Source: Saccharothrix australiensis
GTDB taxonomy: Bacteria > Actinomycetota > Actinomycetes > Mycobacteriales > Pseudonocardiaceae
Direction of reading: 5' to 3'
Length of the DNA: 64,000 nucleotides
Assembly (NCBI RefSeq): GCF_003634935.1
Contig: NZ_RBXO01000001.1
Coordinates: forward strand, 2,567,501 to 2,631,500
The notes under the pieces are model-generated. The model was given only the letters and a program-made list of their open reading frames with translations. It was not told the DNA's origin and ran no database searches. Below are positions 49,765-59,000 of the stretch, one piece after another (the first letter of the stretch is position 1; every line of letters starts with the position of its first letter). The position numbers were made by a program, and so were the translations under genes.

Positions 49765-51096
49765 GTGCGCAGGTTCCTGGTCACCGCGGTGCTGCCCCTG
49801 GCGCTCGTCGCCGGTGGCTGCGGCGGCGTGGGCGCGAGCGGGGCGGACGCGCCGAACACGCTGGTCACGATGGGGTTCGGGCTGCCGGACGAGCACGCCA
49901 CGGCCCGCCTCGCGGTGTTCCGGGCCGCCGAGCCCGGCGTCGACCTGCGGATCAACGAGGGCGCGTTCGACGAGCAGCAGTTCCTGTCGTCCGTCGCGGC
50001 GGGCGACCCGCCCGACCTGGTCTACGCCGAGCGGCGCAAGCTCGGCAGCTACGCGGCCAGGGGAGCGGTGCTGGGCCTGGCCGACTGCGTCCGGCGGCAC
50101 GGCGTCGACCTCGGGCAGTTCCGGGACGCCGCGCTGCGCCAGGTGACCCACCGGGGCGAGGTGCACGGGCTGCCGGACTTCGCCAACGTCCGCCTGCTGA
50201 TCGTCAACAACCCGGTCGTGCGCGCCGCCGGCCTCGACCCCGCGCGGCTGTCCACGGCGGACTGGCCGGGCCTGGCCGAGTTGACCGACCGGTTGGCGCG
50301 CCTGGACGGCGACCGGCCAACGCGCCTCGGCTTCGACCCCAAGGTGCCCGAGTTCCTGCCGATGTGGGCGAAGGCGAACGGCGCGGACCTCGTGTCGGAC
50401 GACGGGCTCGCCGCCCGGCTGGACGACCCCCGGGTGGTCGAGGCCGTCCGCGTCACCGCCGACCTCGTGCGCCGCCAGGGTGGCTGGGCGTCGTTCAAGG
50501 CGTTCCGGGACACCTTCGACCAGTTCGGCGCGGGCAACGCCTACGCGACCGGGCAGCTCGCCGTGATGCCGATGGAGTCCTGGTACCTCAACACCCTCGC
50601 GGCCAACTCGCCCGACGTGGACGTGACCGTCGCGCCGTTCACCGACCGCGCCGGCGTGCCGCTGACCGAGTCCGGCGGGCAGGCGTGGGCGATACCCAAG
50701 GGCGCGCGGCACCCGGACCTCGCGTGCCGCTTCCTGGTGACGATGACGGCCGCGGACACGTGGGTCGCCGCGGCGACCGCGCGCCGCGACGCGCTCGCGC
50801 GGGCCGGGAAGCCCTACGGCGGCACGTTCACCGCCAACCGGGTCGCCGACGAGCGGATCTTCCGCGAGGTGTTCGACCCGCGGGGCAACCGCGTCCTCGA
50901 ACGGGCCGTGCCACAGGTGCTCGCCCTGCAGGACAAGGCGTTCGCGGTCGCGCCGAGCCCGGCGGCGAGCGAGCTGGTGCGCGCCTGGGAGGGCGGCGTC
51001 AACCGCGTGCTCACCGGTCGGCAGCAGCCCGAGGAGGCGATGGCCCAGGCCCAGCGGGAAGCCGAGCGGGCGCTCAAGCGGGTCGGGGGGAGGTAG
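49765..51096 (+). CDS. ABC importer extracellular solute-binding lipoprotein (carbohydrate family)
   Basis: This 443-residue protein has a lipoprotein signal peptide with lipobox LVAGGC (Cys19), then the type 1 solute-binding pattern: FDEQQFLSSVAAGDPPDLVY, a YATGQLAVMPMESWYL segment and a C-terminal GGQAWAIPKGARH. It should sit on the outer face of the membrane and deliver a sugar or oligosaccharide to the two permeases that follow. GTG 49765 is preceded by GGGGGGAGG. It is first of a three-gene operon. Confidence 0.9.
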   Translation: MRRFLVTAVLPLALVAGGCGGVGASGADAPNTLVTMGFGLPDEHATARLAVFRAAEPGVDLRINEGAFDEQQFLSSVAAGDPPDLVYAERRKLGSYAARGAVLGLADCVRRHGVDLGQFRDAALRQVTHRGEVHGLPDFANVRLLIVNNPVVRAAGLDPARLSTADWPGLAELTDRLARLDGDRPTRLGFDPKVPEFLPMWAKANGADLVSDDGLAARLDDPRVVEAVRVTADLVRRQGGWASFKAFRDTFDQFGAGNAYATGQLAVMPMESWYLNTLAANSPDVDVTVAPFTDRAGVPLTESGGQAWAIPKGARHPDLACRFLVTMTAADTWVAAATARRDALARAGKPYGGTFTANRVADERIFREVFDPRGNRVLERAVPQVLALQDKAFAVAPSPAASELVRAWEGGVNRVLTGRQQPEEAMAQAQREAERALKRVGGR

Positions 51097-51100
51097 CGGC

Positions 51101-52006
51101 GTGACGACGGTGAGCCGACGCGAGTCGCGGGCCGGGTGGCTGTTCCTGCTGCCGTGGGTGGTGGGTTTCCTGGCGTTCACGGCCGGACCGATGCTGTTCA
51201 GCGCCTGGCTGTCGCTGACCCGCTACGACATGCTCAAGCCGCCCGCCTTCGTCGGGCTGGAGAACTACCGCGAGGCGCTGGTCGACGAGCAGGTCCGGAC
51301 GGCGCTGTGGAACACGCTGGTCTTCACCGCGCTGCACGTGCCCGCGCAGATCGGGCCGGCGCTGGCGCTGGCGGGCCTGCTGCGCCGGGCGGGGCGGACG
51401 GCCGGCTTCTTCCGCACCGTGCTGTACCTGCCGGTGATGACACCGCCCGTGGCGCTCGCCGCGATGTTCCTGTTGCTGCTCAACGGTCAGCACGGCGCGA
51501 TCAACGAGCTGCTCGGCTGGTTCGGCTTCACGGGTCCGAACTGGACGACCGACCCGGCGTGGATCAAACCCGGCCTGGTGCTGATGAGCCTGTGGACTGT
51601 CGGCAGCACGGCCGTCCTGTACCTGGCGGCGCTGACCCGCGTGCCCGTCGAGCAGTACGAGGCGGCGCGGTTGGACGGCGCGAGCCCGTGGCGGCAGTTC
51701 TGGCACGTGACGCTGCCCGGCATCAGCGGCACGGTGTACTTCACGGTCGTGGTGAACACGATCGCGTCGCTCCAGGTGTTCACGGAGGCGTACACGATCT
51801 TCTACGGCGCCCGCGCCAAGCAGTCCAGCGACGGTGACGCGGCGCTGTTCTACGTGATCCACCTGTTCCGGGAGGCGTTCGAGTCGCTGCGGATGGGGTA
51901 CGCGTCGGCGTTGGCGTGGGGCCTGTTCGTGGTGATCGCGATCATCACGGCGGTGCAGGTGCGGCTGTCCCGCCGGTACGTGCACTACGAGGGCGAGCGG
52001 TCGTGA
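51101..52006 (+). CDS. ABC sugar importer permease, MalF/UgpA-like
   Basis: This 301-residue inner-membrane protein has six predicted helices (first near GWLFLLPWVVGFLAFTAGP) and the EAA loop EAARLDGASPWRQFWHVTLP, which contacts the ATPase. It forms a heterodimer with the next gene product. The GTG start lies five bases after the binding-protein stop, and it overlaps the next gene by four bases (GTGA), showing tight coupling. Confidence 0.92.
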   Translation: MTTVSRRESRAGWLFLLPWVVGFLAFTAGPMLFSAWLSLTRYDMLKPPAFVGLENYREALVDEQVRTALWNTLVFTALHVPAQIGPALALAGLLRRAGRTAGFFRTVLYLPVMTPPVALAAMFLLLLNGQHGAINELLGWFGFTGPNWTTDPAWIKPGLVLMSLWTVGSTAVLYLAALTRVPVEQYEAARLDGASPWRQFWHVTLPGISGTVYFTVVVNTIASLQVFTEAYTIFYGARAKQSSDGDAALFYVIHLFREAFESLRMGYASALAWGLFVVIAIITAVQVRLSRRYVHYEGERS

Positions 52007-52821
52007 AGCGCGTCGCGATGTGGCTCGGCCTGCTCGTGGTGACGGTGGCGTTCGTCTACCCGTTCTGGTGGCTCGTCAGCGCTTCCCTGAAGGACCGGGC
52101 GCACGTGTTCGACAACGCGTTGCTGCCCCGGCCGTTCACGCCGGGCAACTACGTCGAGGTGTGGCAGGCGGCGCCGCTGCTGACGTGGATCGGGAACAGC
52201 GTCGCGGTCGGGGTGGCCGCCGCGGCGGCGGCGACGCTCGCGAGCGCGCTGGTGGCGTTCGGCTTCGCGATGTTCCGCTTCCCCGGCCGGAACCCGCTGT
52301 TCGGCCTGGTGCTCGCGACGATGATGCTGCCGGGCGCGGTGACGATGGTGCCGGTCTACCTGGAGTGGCACGCGCTCGGGCTGGCCACCACGCAGGTGCC
52401 GCTGTGGGCGCAGAACCTGTTCGGGTCGGCGTTCTACGTCTTCCTGCTGCGCCAGTTCTTCCTGGGCCTGCCGCGCGAGGTGTTCGACGCGGCCAAGGTG
52501 GACGGCGCGAGCGCGTGGCGGCTGTTCACGGGGATGGCGCTGCCGCTGGCGCGGCCCGGCCTGATCGTGGTGTTCGTGTTCGAGCTGAAGGCGGCGTGGA
52601 CGGACCTGGTCAAGCCGCTGATCTACCTGCGGGAGCCGCAGCTCTACACGGTGCCCCGGGGCTTGAAAGCGGTGCTCGACCGGTTCGGCGAGGGCGGCGA
52701 GGCGCAGTGGGAGCTGGTGCTCGCGGCGAGCACCATCGCGACCGCGCCGATGATCCTGCTGTTCCTGGTGGCGCAGCGGTACTTCGTGCGCGGCACCGTG
52801 ACCCAGCACGTGGAGCAGTGA
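52003..52821 (+). CDS. ABC sugar importer permease, MalG/UgpE-like
   Basis: This 272-residue permease starts with one helix (MWLGLLVVTVAFVYPFWWLV) and the SASLKD segment typical of MalG-type subunits. The EAA loop is DAAKVDGASAWRLFTGMALP. No ATP-binding subunit follows: the next gene, 12 bp away, is a convergent P-type ATPase. In actinomycetes such importers commonly share one distant ATPase (MsiK type), which I infer here. Confidence 0.92.
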   Translation: MKRVAMWLGLLVVTVAFVYPFWWLVSASLKDRAHVFDNALLPRPFTPGNYVEVWQAAPLLTWIGNSVAVGVAAAAAATLASALVAFGFAMFRFPGRNPLFGLVLATMMLPGAVTMVPVYLEWHALGLATTQVPLWAQNLFGSAFYVFLLRQFFLGLPREVFDAAKVDGASAWRLFTGMALPLARPGLIVVFVFELKAAWTDLVKPLIYLREPQLYTVPRGLKAVLDRFGEGGEAQWELVLAASTIATAPMILLFLVAQRYFVRGTVTQHVEQ

Positions 52822-52833
52822 CGCGGGACGGGG

Positions 52834-55800
52834 TCAGCCGGCTCCGGCGGGCGGGCGGGGTTCGACCAGCGGGGCCAGCACGAGGCCCAGCAGGTTCGCG
52901 GCGGTGGCGGCGGCCAGCGCGATGCCCCAGCCCACCGGTCCCAGCGGCGTGCAGCCGAAGAACCGGCTGATGCCGGGCGTCTGGATCACGACGCCCAGCG
53001 CGGCGGCCGAGCCGAGGCCCGCCGCCAGCACCGACCGGTCGAGCCCGCCCGTGATCAGGGTCTGCCCGAGCTGCGTGCCGACCAGCGCCGCCAGCGCCAC
53101 CGTGCTCGCGCGCCGGGACCGGCCGGTGAGCCGGGCGGCGGCCCACGCGGTGGTCGCACCGAGCGCCGTGGTGACCGCGCGGACGGTGATGTCCCTGGTC
53201 AACGCCGTGCCGAGGGACGAGCTGGGCCCCTCCCGCAGCAGGTCGCCGACCGACTCGCGGTTCGGCCTGCTCAGCGCGATGGCCATCGCGGGCGCGAGGT
53301 CGGTGAGCAGGTTGACCAGCAGCAGCTGCCGCGCGGTCAGCGGCGAGCGGCCGGTGATCGCCGCGCCGAGCACGCTGAACGCGATCTCGCCGAAGTTGCC
53401 GCCGAGCAGGATCGACAGCGCCGCGCGCACCGACGCCCACATCGCCCGGCCCTCGACCAGCGCCGAGACGATCGTCTCCAGCCGGTCGTCGGTGACGACC
53501 AGGTCGGCGGCGGCGCGGGCCGCCGGGGTGCCGCGGCCGCCGAGCGCGATGCCGACGTCGGCCAGCCGGATGGCGGGCGCGTCGTTCGCGCCGTCGCCGG
53601 TCATCGCCACCACCCGGCCCAGGCGCCGGTAGCCCTCGATGATCCGCACCTTCTGCGCCGGGGTGCAGCGGGCGATCACGTCGACGGTCGGCAGCAGCGC
53701 GTCCAGGCCGTCGTCGTCCAGCTCCTCGACCTGCGCGCCGCTCACCACCGTGACGTCGCCGGACCCGGAGCCGTTGACCTCGGCGGCGATCGCCTCGCCG
53801 GTGGCGGGGTGGTCGCCGGTGATCATCACGATCCGCACGCCCGCGGCGCGCAGCGCGGCCGCGGCCGGCGGCGCGCCGTCCCGGACCGGGTCCGACAGGG
53901 CGACGAAGCCGAGCAGCGCCAGTCCCCGCACGTCGTCGTCCGCCACCTCGCCACCCGCGAACCCACCGCCCTCGGCCCCGCCCGCGCCGCCGCCGCTCCC
54001 GTTCCCGCCGCCGCCGACCTCGCCGCCCCCGGTTCCCCGGCGTCCGTTCCCGCCGCTGCCGTTCCCGCCGCTGTCGGCCCCGCCGCCGCCCCACCCGACC
54101 GCGCCCGACCCGCCGTCACCCGACCCGACGGCGCGCTCGGCCACCGCCAGCACCCGGTGCCCCTGAGCGGCCAGTCGGCGCACCCGCTCCGCCAACCGCT
54201 TCCGCCCGCGCGCGTCGAGGTCGCAGCGGGGCAGGACCACCTCCGGCGCGCCCTTCACGCTCAGCAGCAGGTCGCCGCCCAGCGCGCCGAGCACGGCGTG
54301 GTACCCCCTGGACGGCTCGAACGGCAGCGCCTCGACCGGTGACCAGCCCGGCGCGCCGGTGGTCGCGCGGACCCGCGCCCGGCGCGCGCCCTCCAGCACC
54401 GCCCGGTCCGTCTGGTGGACGAGGTCGCTCGGCTCGTCGACCGCGGGCGTCGCCCGCACGGCGGCGGCCAGCACCCGGCGCAGCGCCTCGTCCAGCGCGC
54501 CCGGCCCGGCGCCCCGCCGCCCGTCGTCCACCCGGCTGACCGCCAGGCTGCCCTCCGTCAACGTGCCGGTCTTGTCGAAGCAGAGCACGTCCACCCGGCC
54601 CAGCGCCTCGATGGTGCGCGGGTTGCGCACCAGCGCGCCGTGCTCGGCCAGCCGCCGGGCCGCCGCGAGCTGGGCCGCGTTGACCAGGAACGGCAGGCCC
54701 TCCGGCACGGACGCCACGGCGAGGTTGACGGCCGCGCCCATGCTCCGCCGCAACGGCACCCCGCGCAGCAGCCCCGCGCCGGTGACGGCGACCGCCGAGC
54801 CGAGCGCGACCGGCAGCGCCCGGCGGGTCAGCTCGGCCAGCCGGTTCTCCACCCCCGTGGTCGGCGTGTTGCGCCGCGCCGCCGCGAGCGCCCGGCCGAC
54901 CTCGGTGTCGTCCCCGGTGGCGACCACCACGGCCAGCGCCTCCCCGACGGCGACGGTGGTGCCCTCGTAGAGCATGGACGTCCGGTCGGCCGCCTCCGCC
55001 GCCACCACGGGCGCGGGGTCCTTGGCCACCGGCAGCGACTCGCCGGTGACCGACGACTCGTCCACCTCCAGCCCGTCGCCGACGAGCAGGCGGCAGTCGG
55101 CGGGCACCACGTCGCCCGCGCCCAGCCGCACGACGTCACCCGGCACGAGGTCGTCGCCGTCCACGTCCCGGTCGACCCCGCCGCGCACCGCCGTCGCGCG
55201 GACGGCGGACCGCGCGAGCAGGCCGGCCAGCGCGCGGTCGGTGTACACCTGCTGGGCGCTGCCGATCAGCGCGGACACCCCGACGATGCCCGCGACCAGC
55301 GCGGCGTCGACCGGGGAGCCCACCGCCGCCGACACCGCCGCGCCGCCGACCAGCACGGGGGTCAGCGGGTTCGCCAGTTCCGCCAGGAACGCGCTGCCGA
55401 GGCTCGCGCCGACCGCCCGCCGGCGCGGGTCGCGCCGCCGACGCCGCGCCTCGTCCTCGTCCAGGCCGTCCCGGCTCGTGCCCAGCCGGTCGAGCACGGT
55501 GGCCTCGGGCATCAGGTGCCAGGGCTGCGCGGCCCGCGTCGCGACCGGCTCGTCCCCGCCGCGCCCCAGGCGGACCGCCCGCCAGGAGCCGCACGCGAAC
55601 CCGATGGCCGCCGCGCCGTTGACGGCCCGCGACGCGCCTTCGGCCGGCCGGCCGCCCCGGGTGCCCAGCGTGCCCACCGCGCCGATGCCGCTCGCGGTCC
55701 GCGCGAGCACGATCCCGTCCCGGTTCGCGCGGCGGGCCGCCGACACGGCGGCCAGCAGCAGCGCGACCACCGCCAGGTCCTCACCGACGATCACGTGCGC

Positions 55801-57411
55801 GCCCCACGGCGGCGGGCCGCCCGCGCGGTGCACGCCGACGCCGCAGTCGGCCGCGCCCAGCGCGGGGCGGTCGTCCGACACGACCATCACCACGTGCCCG
55901 TCGGCCTGCGCCGCGCGCACCGCGCCGACCAGGGGCTGCCCGCTCGGCACCACGTCGTCGGCGAACCGGGCCCGCTCGCCGCCGGCCACCACCACCCGGA
56001 CGCCCGCGTCGCGGGCGGCGACCACGATCGCGTCCACGGCGGGCGGCAGCTCGGCGTCGACCGCCAGCACGGCCTGCAGCCGACGGCCCTCGGCGAGCCC
56101 GAGCACGGCGGACGCGCCGCGCCCGGCCAGCCGCCGCCGCTCCCGCGCGCCGGTCCGGCCGCGCACGCCGAGCCGGTCGACGGGCCCGATCGCCCAGCCG
56201 CCGTCCCGCCGCACGTCCTCCGGGGCACGCGGGTCGAACAGGGCGAAGGCGCGCTCGGCCAGTTCGGCGGTGTCCGAGCCCGGCAGCGGCGCCAGGTCGG
56301 CGAGCACCGACCGGCCGGAACCGAGCGCGGCCTCGTCCAGCACCAGCACGTCCACCGCGTCCAGGCGGCGCAGCACGGTCCGCTCCATCACCAGCGCGCC
56401 CCGCCGGGCCAGCACCCGTCCCAGCCGCGCCGCGAACGCCGCCCGCGCCACCGCCGGCGCCTTGGGCAGGCTCGCGACACCCAGCGCGGCGGCGCGGCGC
56501 GGACCGGTGAACGGCAGCGCGGCGAGCCCGGCCACCGCGCCGGCGGCAAGCGAGCGCCGGGCGTGGCGCTCCACCGGGCCCTCGGGGAGCGGCACCGGGC
56601 GCTCGACCGCGATCGGGTCGGCCTCGGCGTCGCGGGGCGCGCGGATCAGGTCGGCCTCCGCCGCGCACCAGGCCCGCTCGTGCGCCTTGACCTCGCGCCA
56701 CTGCTGCACGCGCTGGGCGATGTCCAGCAGCGTGCCGTCGCTGTGCGAGGCGAGCCCGTGCACCACCGCGGCCAGCACGGACGTGGCGGAGTCTGCCCGC
56801 TCGCGGCCCTGGAACCGGCCGGCGGCCAGCTCCCGCAGCCGGGGGTGCAGGTCGACGGCGGCGACGAGCGCGGCCACCTCGGTGGGCAGCGGCGCCCACG
56901 GTGCGATCTTCGTGAGCGCGGCCAGCGCGAGGCCGAGGGCGTCGGCGGCGAGCGTCGACACCAGGCGCGTGCCCCGGAGCCCGTCGGCGGGGTGGTGCAG
57001 CTCATCCTCGACCAGGCGTTCGTCCTCGGTGGCCGGCTCGGCCTCGGCCCGCCGCACCAGCGCGACGAGGGCGGCGGTGTCCGGCGGCGGGTCGGCCACC
57101 TCGATGATCACTCGGGACGAGGGCGCGTTCACCCGCGCCCAGCGGACACCGGGGTGCTCTTGGAGCAGGTGCTCGATCCGGTCGGCCACGCGCCTGCCAC
57201 GCGGCCCGTGCACACCGTGCGCCTCGATGTGCAGGCGTCCAGGACACGACCAGACGTTGCGGCGATCGCGACGCAACAACACGTCGACGAGCCCCGTGCG
57301 CTCGAACGGGACCAGGGCAAGCCCCACCAGCCCCTTGGCCACACCGTCCGCCACACGCACGGGATCAACACCAAGCAACTCCACCGTGCGTGAGTTCCCG
57401 ACGGACCACAC
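52834..57411 (-). CDS. large cation-transporting P-type ATPase (CtpI-like) with duplicated, degenerate N-terminal ATPase half
   Basis: About 1,525 residues. The C-terminal ~900 residues have all P-type ATPase motifs: TGES (~789), phosphorylation site CFDKTGTLT (~945), TGDHPATGEA, and GDGANDAPAI (~1270), with flanking membrane helices. The N-terminal half contains a second, degenerate P domain: VDVLVLDEA where DKTGT is expected, and VVSDDRPALGAADCGVGV where GDGxNDxPAL would be. This arrangement recalls mycobacterial CtpI, a very long P-type ATPase of uncertain ion specificity. A Gly/Ser/Asn-rich insertion occupies residues ~1096-1152 before the hinge. The start is uncertain: GTG 57411 has GGGGGG upstream, and TTG 57468 is an alternative. 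It converges with the importer operon. Confidence 0.85.
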   Translation of the reverse strand: MWSVGNSRTVELLGVDPVRVADGVAKGLVGLALVPFERTGLVDVLLRRDRRNVWSCPGRLHIEAHGVHGPRGRRVADRIEHLLQEHPGVRWARVNAPSSRVIIEVADPPPDTAALVALVRRAEAEPATEDERLVEDELHHPADGLRGTRLVSTLAADALGLALAALTKIAPWAPLPTEVAALVAAVDLHPRLRELAAGRFQGRERADSATSVLAAVVHGLASHSDGTLLDIAQRVQQWREVKAHERAWCAAEADLIRAPRDAEADPIAVERPVPLPEGPVERHARRSLAAGAVAGLAALPFTGPRRAAALGVASLPKAPAVARAAFAARLGRVLARRGALVMERTVLRRLDAVDVLVLDEAALGSGRSVLADLAPLPGSDTAELAERAFALFDPRAPEDVRRDGGWAIGPVDRLGVRGRTGARERRRLAGRGASAVLGLAEGRRLQAVLAVDAELPPAVDAIVVAARDAGVRVVVAGGERARFADDVVPSGQPLVGAVRAAQADGHVVMVVSDDRPALGAADCGVGVHRAGGPPPWGAHVIVGEDLAVVALLLAAVSAARRANRDGIVLARTASGIGAVGTLGTRGGRPAEGASRAVNGAAAIGFACGSWRAVRLGRGGDEPVATRAAQPWHLMPEATVLDRLGTSRDGLDEDEARRRRRDPRRRAVGASLGSAFLAELANPLTPVLVGGAAVSAAVGSPVDAALVAGIVGVSALIGSAQQVYTDRALAGLLARSAVRATAVRGGVDRDVDGDDLVPGDVVRLGAGDVVPADCRLLVGDGLEVDESSVTGESLPVAKDPAPVVAAEAADRTSMLYEGTTVAVGEALAVVVATGDDTEVGRALAAARRNTPTTGVENRLAELTRRALPVALGSAVAVTGAGLLRGVPLRRSMGAAVNLAVASVPEGLPFLVNAAQLAAARRLAEHGALVRNPRTIEALGRVDVLCFDKTGTLTEGSLAVSRVDDGRRGAGPGALDEALRRVLAAAVRATPAVDEPSDLVHQTDRAVLEGARRARVRATTGAPGWSPVEALPFEPSRGYHAVLGALGGDLLLSVKGAPEVVLPRCDLDARGRKRLAERVRRLAAQGHRVLAVAERAVGSGDGGSGAVGWGGGGADSGGNGSGGNGRRGTGGGEVGGGGNGSGGGAGGAEGGGFAGGEVADDDVRGLALLGFVALSDPVRDGAPPAAAALRAAGVRIVMITGDHPATGEAIAAEVNGSGSGDVTVVSGAQVEELDDDGLDALLPTVDVIARCTPAQKVRIIEGYRRLGRVVAMTGDGANDAPAIRLADVGIALGGRGTPAARAAADLVVTDDRLETIVSALVEGRAMWASVRAALSILLGGNFGEIAFSVLGAAITGRSPLTARQLLLVNLLTDLAPAMAIALSRPNRESVGDLLREGPSSSLGTALTRDITVRAVTTALGATTAWAAARLTGRSRRASTVALAALVGTQLGQTLITGGLDRSVLAAGLGSAAALGVVIQTPGISRFFGCTPLGPVGWGIALAAATAANLLGLVLAPLVEPRPPAGAG

Positions 57412-57958
57412 CCCGAAGCCCCCCGATGGTGTAACACCCGCGTCCCGCTCCCACGCCCACAAGACCAAGTCGCCGCCCTCACACAGTCACTCGCTCCCGC
57501 GCCCGCGCGTGGTGATCGCTCGGCGTTCCACGAGTTCCACCGCCGCACCGCGCCGTGGCCGGCGGCGCGGTTGCGCCGGCGCGTCGGTGCGGCTCATCGC
57601 GGCGTACGTCGCGGGGCGCGCCGGCCCTCGCGCCGGACCGCGAGTGGGTGCTGGAGGCGCGCCTGGAGACCTGGGTGGCGTGCCGCGCCCGGCTCGCGGA
57701 GGCGTTCGCGGCGGGATAGCCCCGGCAGGCCGCGGCGCTCGGCGGGGTGTGGGAGGCGGTGGCCGGCGGGCTCACGGGACCGCACGCGCCGGTCCGGTCG
57801 CGGGTGGCGCGGTGGGCGGCCACGTGGGCGTCGCCGCTGCCGTGGCCGGCCATGACGGTGCTCGTTGGTGCTCGCCGTGCTGGGCTGCCGCGAGCAGCGG
57901 AACGCGGCGCGACCGCAGCCCTGAGAAGACTGCCGCACGACCGCAGTCCTGAAGTGAA
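57412..57958. other. gene-poor region, possible decayed coding remnant
   Basis: About 550 bp hold no convincing gene on either strand. On the plus strand 57,633-57,719 reads like real protein (DREWVLEARLETWVACRARL) before a TAG, and the same frame continues plausibly after the stop (AALGGVWEAVAGGLTGP). That suggests a decayed gene end, but I recognise no family. Near the right end GCGACCGCAGCCCTGA (~57909) and ACGACCGCAGTCCTGA (~57937) form a short direct repeat with two mismatches. Confidence 0.3.
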
Positions 57959-57994
57959 GGCGCGGCAGGCGGCACACCGACCGCCTGCCGCGCC
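57959..57994 (-). terminator. hairpin terminator after the Spo0M gene
   Basis: GGCGCGGCAGGCGG (57959-57972) and CCGCCTGCCGCGCC (57981-57994) form a perfect 14-bp stem with an 8-nt loop. It lies ten bases after the minus-strand Spo0M stop codon. Confidence 0.8.
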
Positions 57995-58003
57995 CCCGTC
58001 ACC

Positions 58004-58978
58004 TCACTCCTCGAAGGCCATGTCCCCGCCGTCGTCGCCCCCGAACGCGTCGTCCAGCACCTCGCCGAGGATCATGCCGCCCACGACGCCGGCCGCCGCG
58101 CCCGCGACCACGCCGCCCACGCCCGGACCCCGGTGGTGCCCGTGGTCGCCGTACCCGTGCTGCGGGTGCCCGTACCCGTGCTGCGGGTGCCCGAACGCCG
58201 AGTGCCCGCCGCGCTCGGCGACCTGCACCAGCCACTGCTCGATGGCCGCCGCCCAATCGGTGCGCTCGGCGTCCTGGTGCGACACGTGGAACCGGCCGAA
58301 CGCGTCGCCGCCGGAGGAGAACAGGCCGCCGCGCTTGTCCGCCTCCAGCACCACGACCAGCTCGTGCGGGTTGGTGACGAAGGTCAGCTCGACCTGGTTG
58401 ACGCGACCGGCGAACCGGGCCGGCGGGAAGAACTCGATCTCCTGGTAGAAGCCGAGCTCCTGCGCCACGCCGTGGATGCGGCCCGCCTCCACGTCCGCGC
58501 TGCGGAACTGGAAGCCGAGCTGCCCGAACGCGTCGAGCACGCGGTCCTGCGACGGCAGCGGCCCGACCAGCACCGGGTCCAGGTCGCCCTTGTCCGGCGC
58601 GCCGGAGATGACCAGCTCGGTGCGCACCCCGACGGTCATGCCGGGCAGCGGCTGCCCGCCGACGGCGGTGATCGGCGTCTCCCACGGCAGCGGGAGCTGG
58701 AACGGGACGGCCAGCGGCTGACCCGCGACCACCCGCACGCCCTGCGCCACCACGACGCGCAGGAACTCCGAGACGCCGCGGAACTCGTGGTCACCGCGCT
58801 CGACCTCGACGCGGGTCACCAGGGACAGCACGATCTGGTCGATGTTCGCGTCGGCGCTGCCGCCCTGGATGCGCACCTGCCCGGTGATCACCTGACCGGG
58901 CGTGGCGTGCGGGGAGTCCAGGACGGTGTCGACGGACGGTCCGCCGACGCCGAAGGCGCTGAGCATCCGTTTGAACAT
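58004..58978 (-). CDS. Spo0M-like sporulation-control protein
   Basis: This 324-residue protein begins MFKRMLSAFGVGGPSVDTVL, the Spo0M start, with arrestin-like beta-sandwich segments (PGQVITGQVRIQGG, PLAVPFQLPLPWETPIT, FGQLGFQFRSADVEAGRI). After residue ~255 the tail has HPQHGYG twice in tandem, then a glycine-zipper-like hydrophobic stretch (GGVVAGAAAGVVGGMILGE) and an acidic end. Spo0M proteins influence sporulation and cell-cycle timing in Bacillus; the actinomycete role is less clear. ATG 58978 follows GGAGGAAC. Confidence 0.88.
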   Translation of the reverse strand: MFKRMLSAFGVGGPSVDTVLDSPHATPGQVITGQVRIQGGSADANIDQIVLSLVTRVEVERGDHEFRGVSEFLRVVVAQGVRVVAGQPLAVPFQLPLPWETPITAVGGQPLPGMTVGVRTELVISGAPDKGDLDPVLVGPLPSQDRVLDAFGQLGFQFRSADVEAGRIHGVAQELGFYQEIEFFPPARFAGRVNQVELTFVTNPHELVVVLEADKRGGLFSSGGDAFGRFHVSHQDAERTDWAAAIEQWLVQVAERGGHSAFGHPQHGYGHPQHGYGDHGHHRGPGVGGVVAGAAAGVVGGMILGEVLDDAFGGDDGGDMAFEE

Positions 58979-59000
58979 CGGTGTTCCTCCAAAATGTGGT

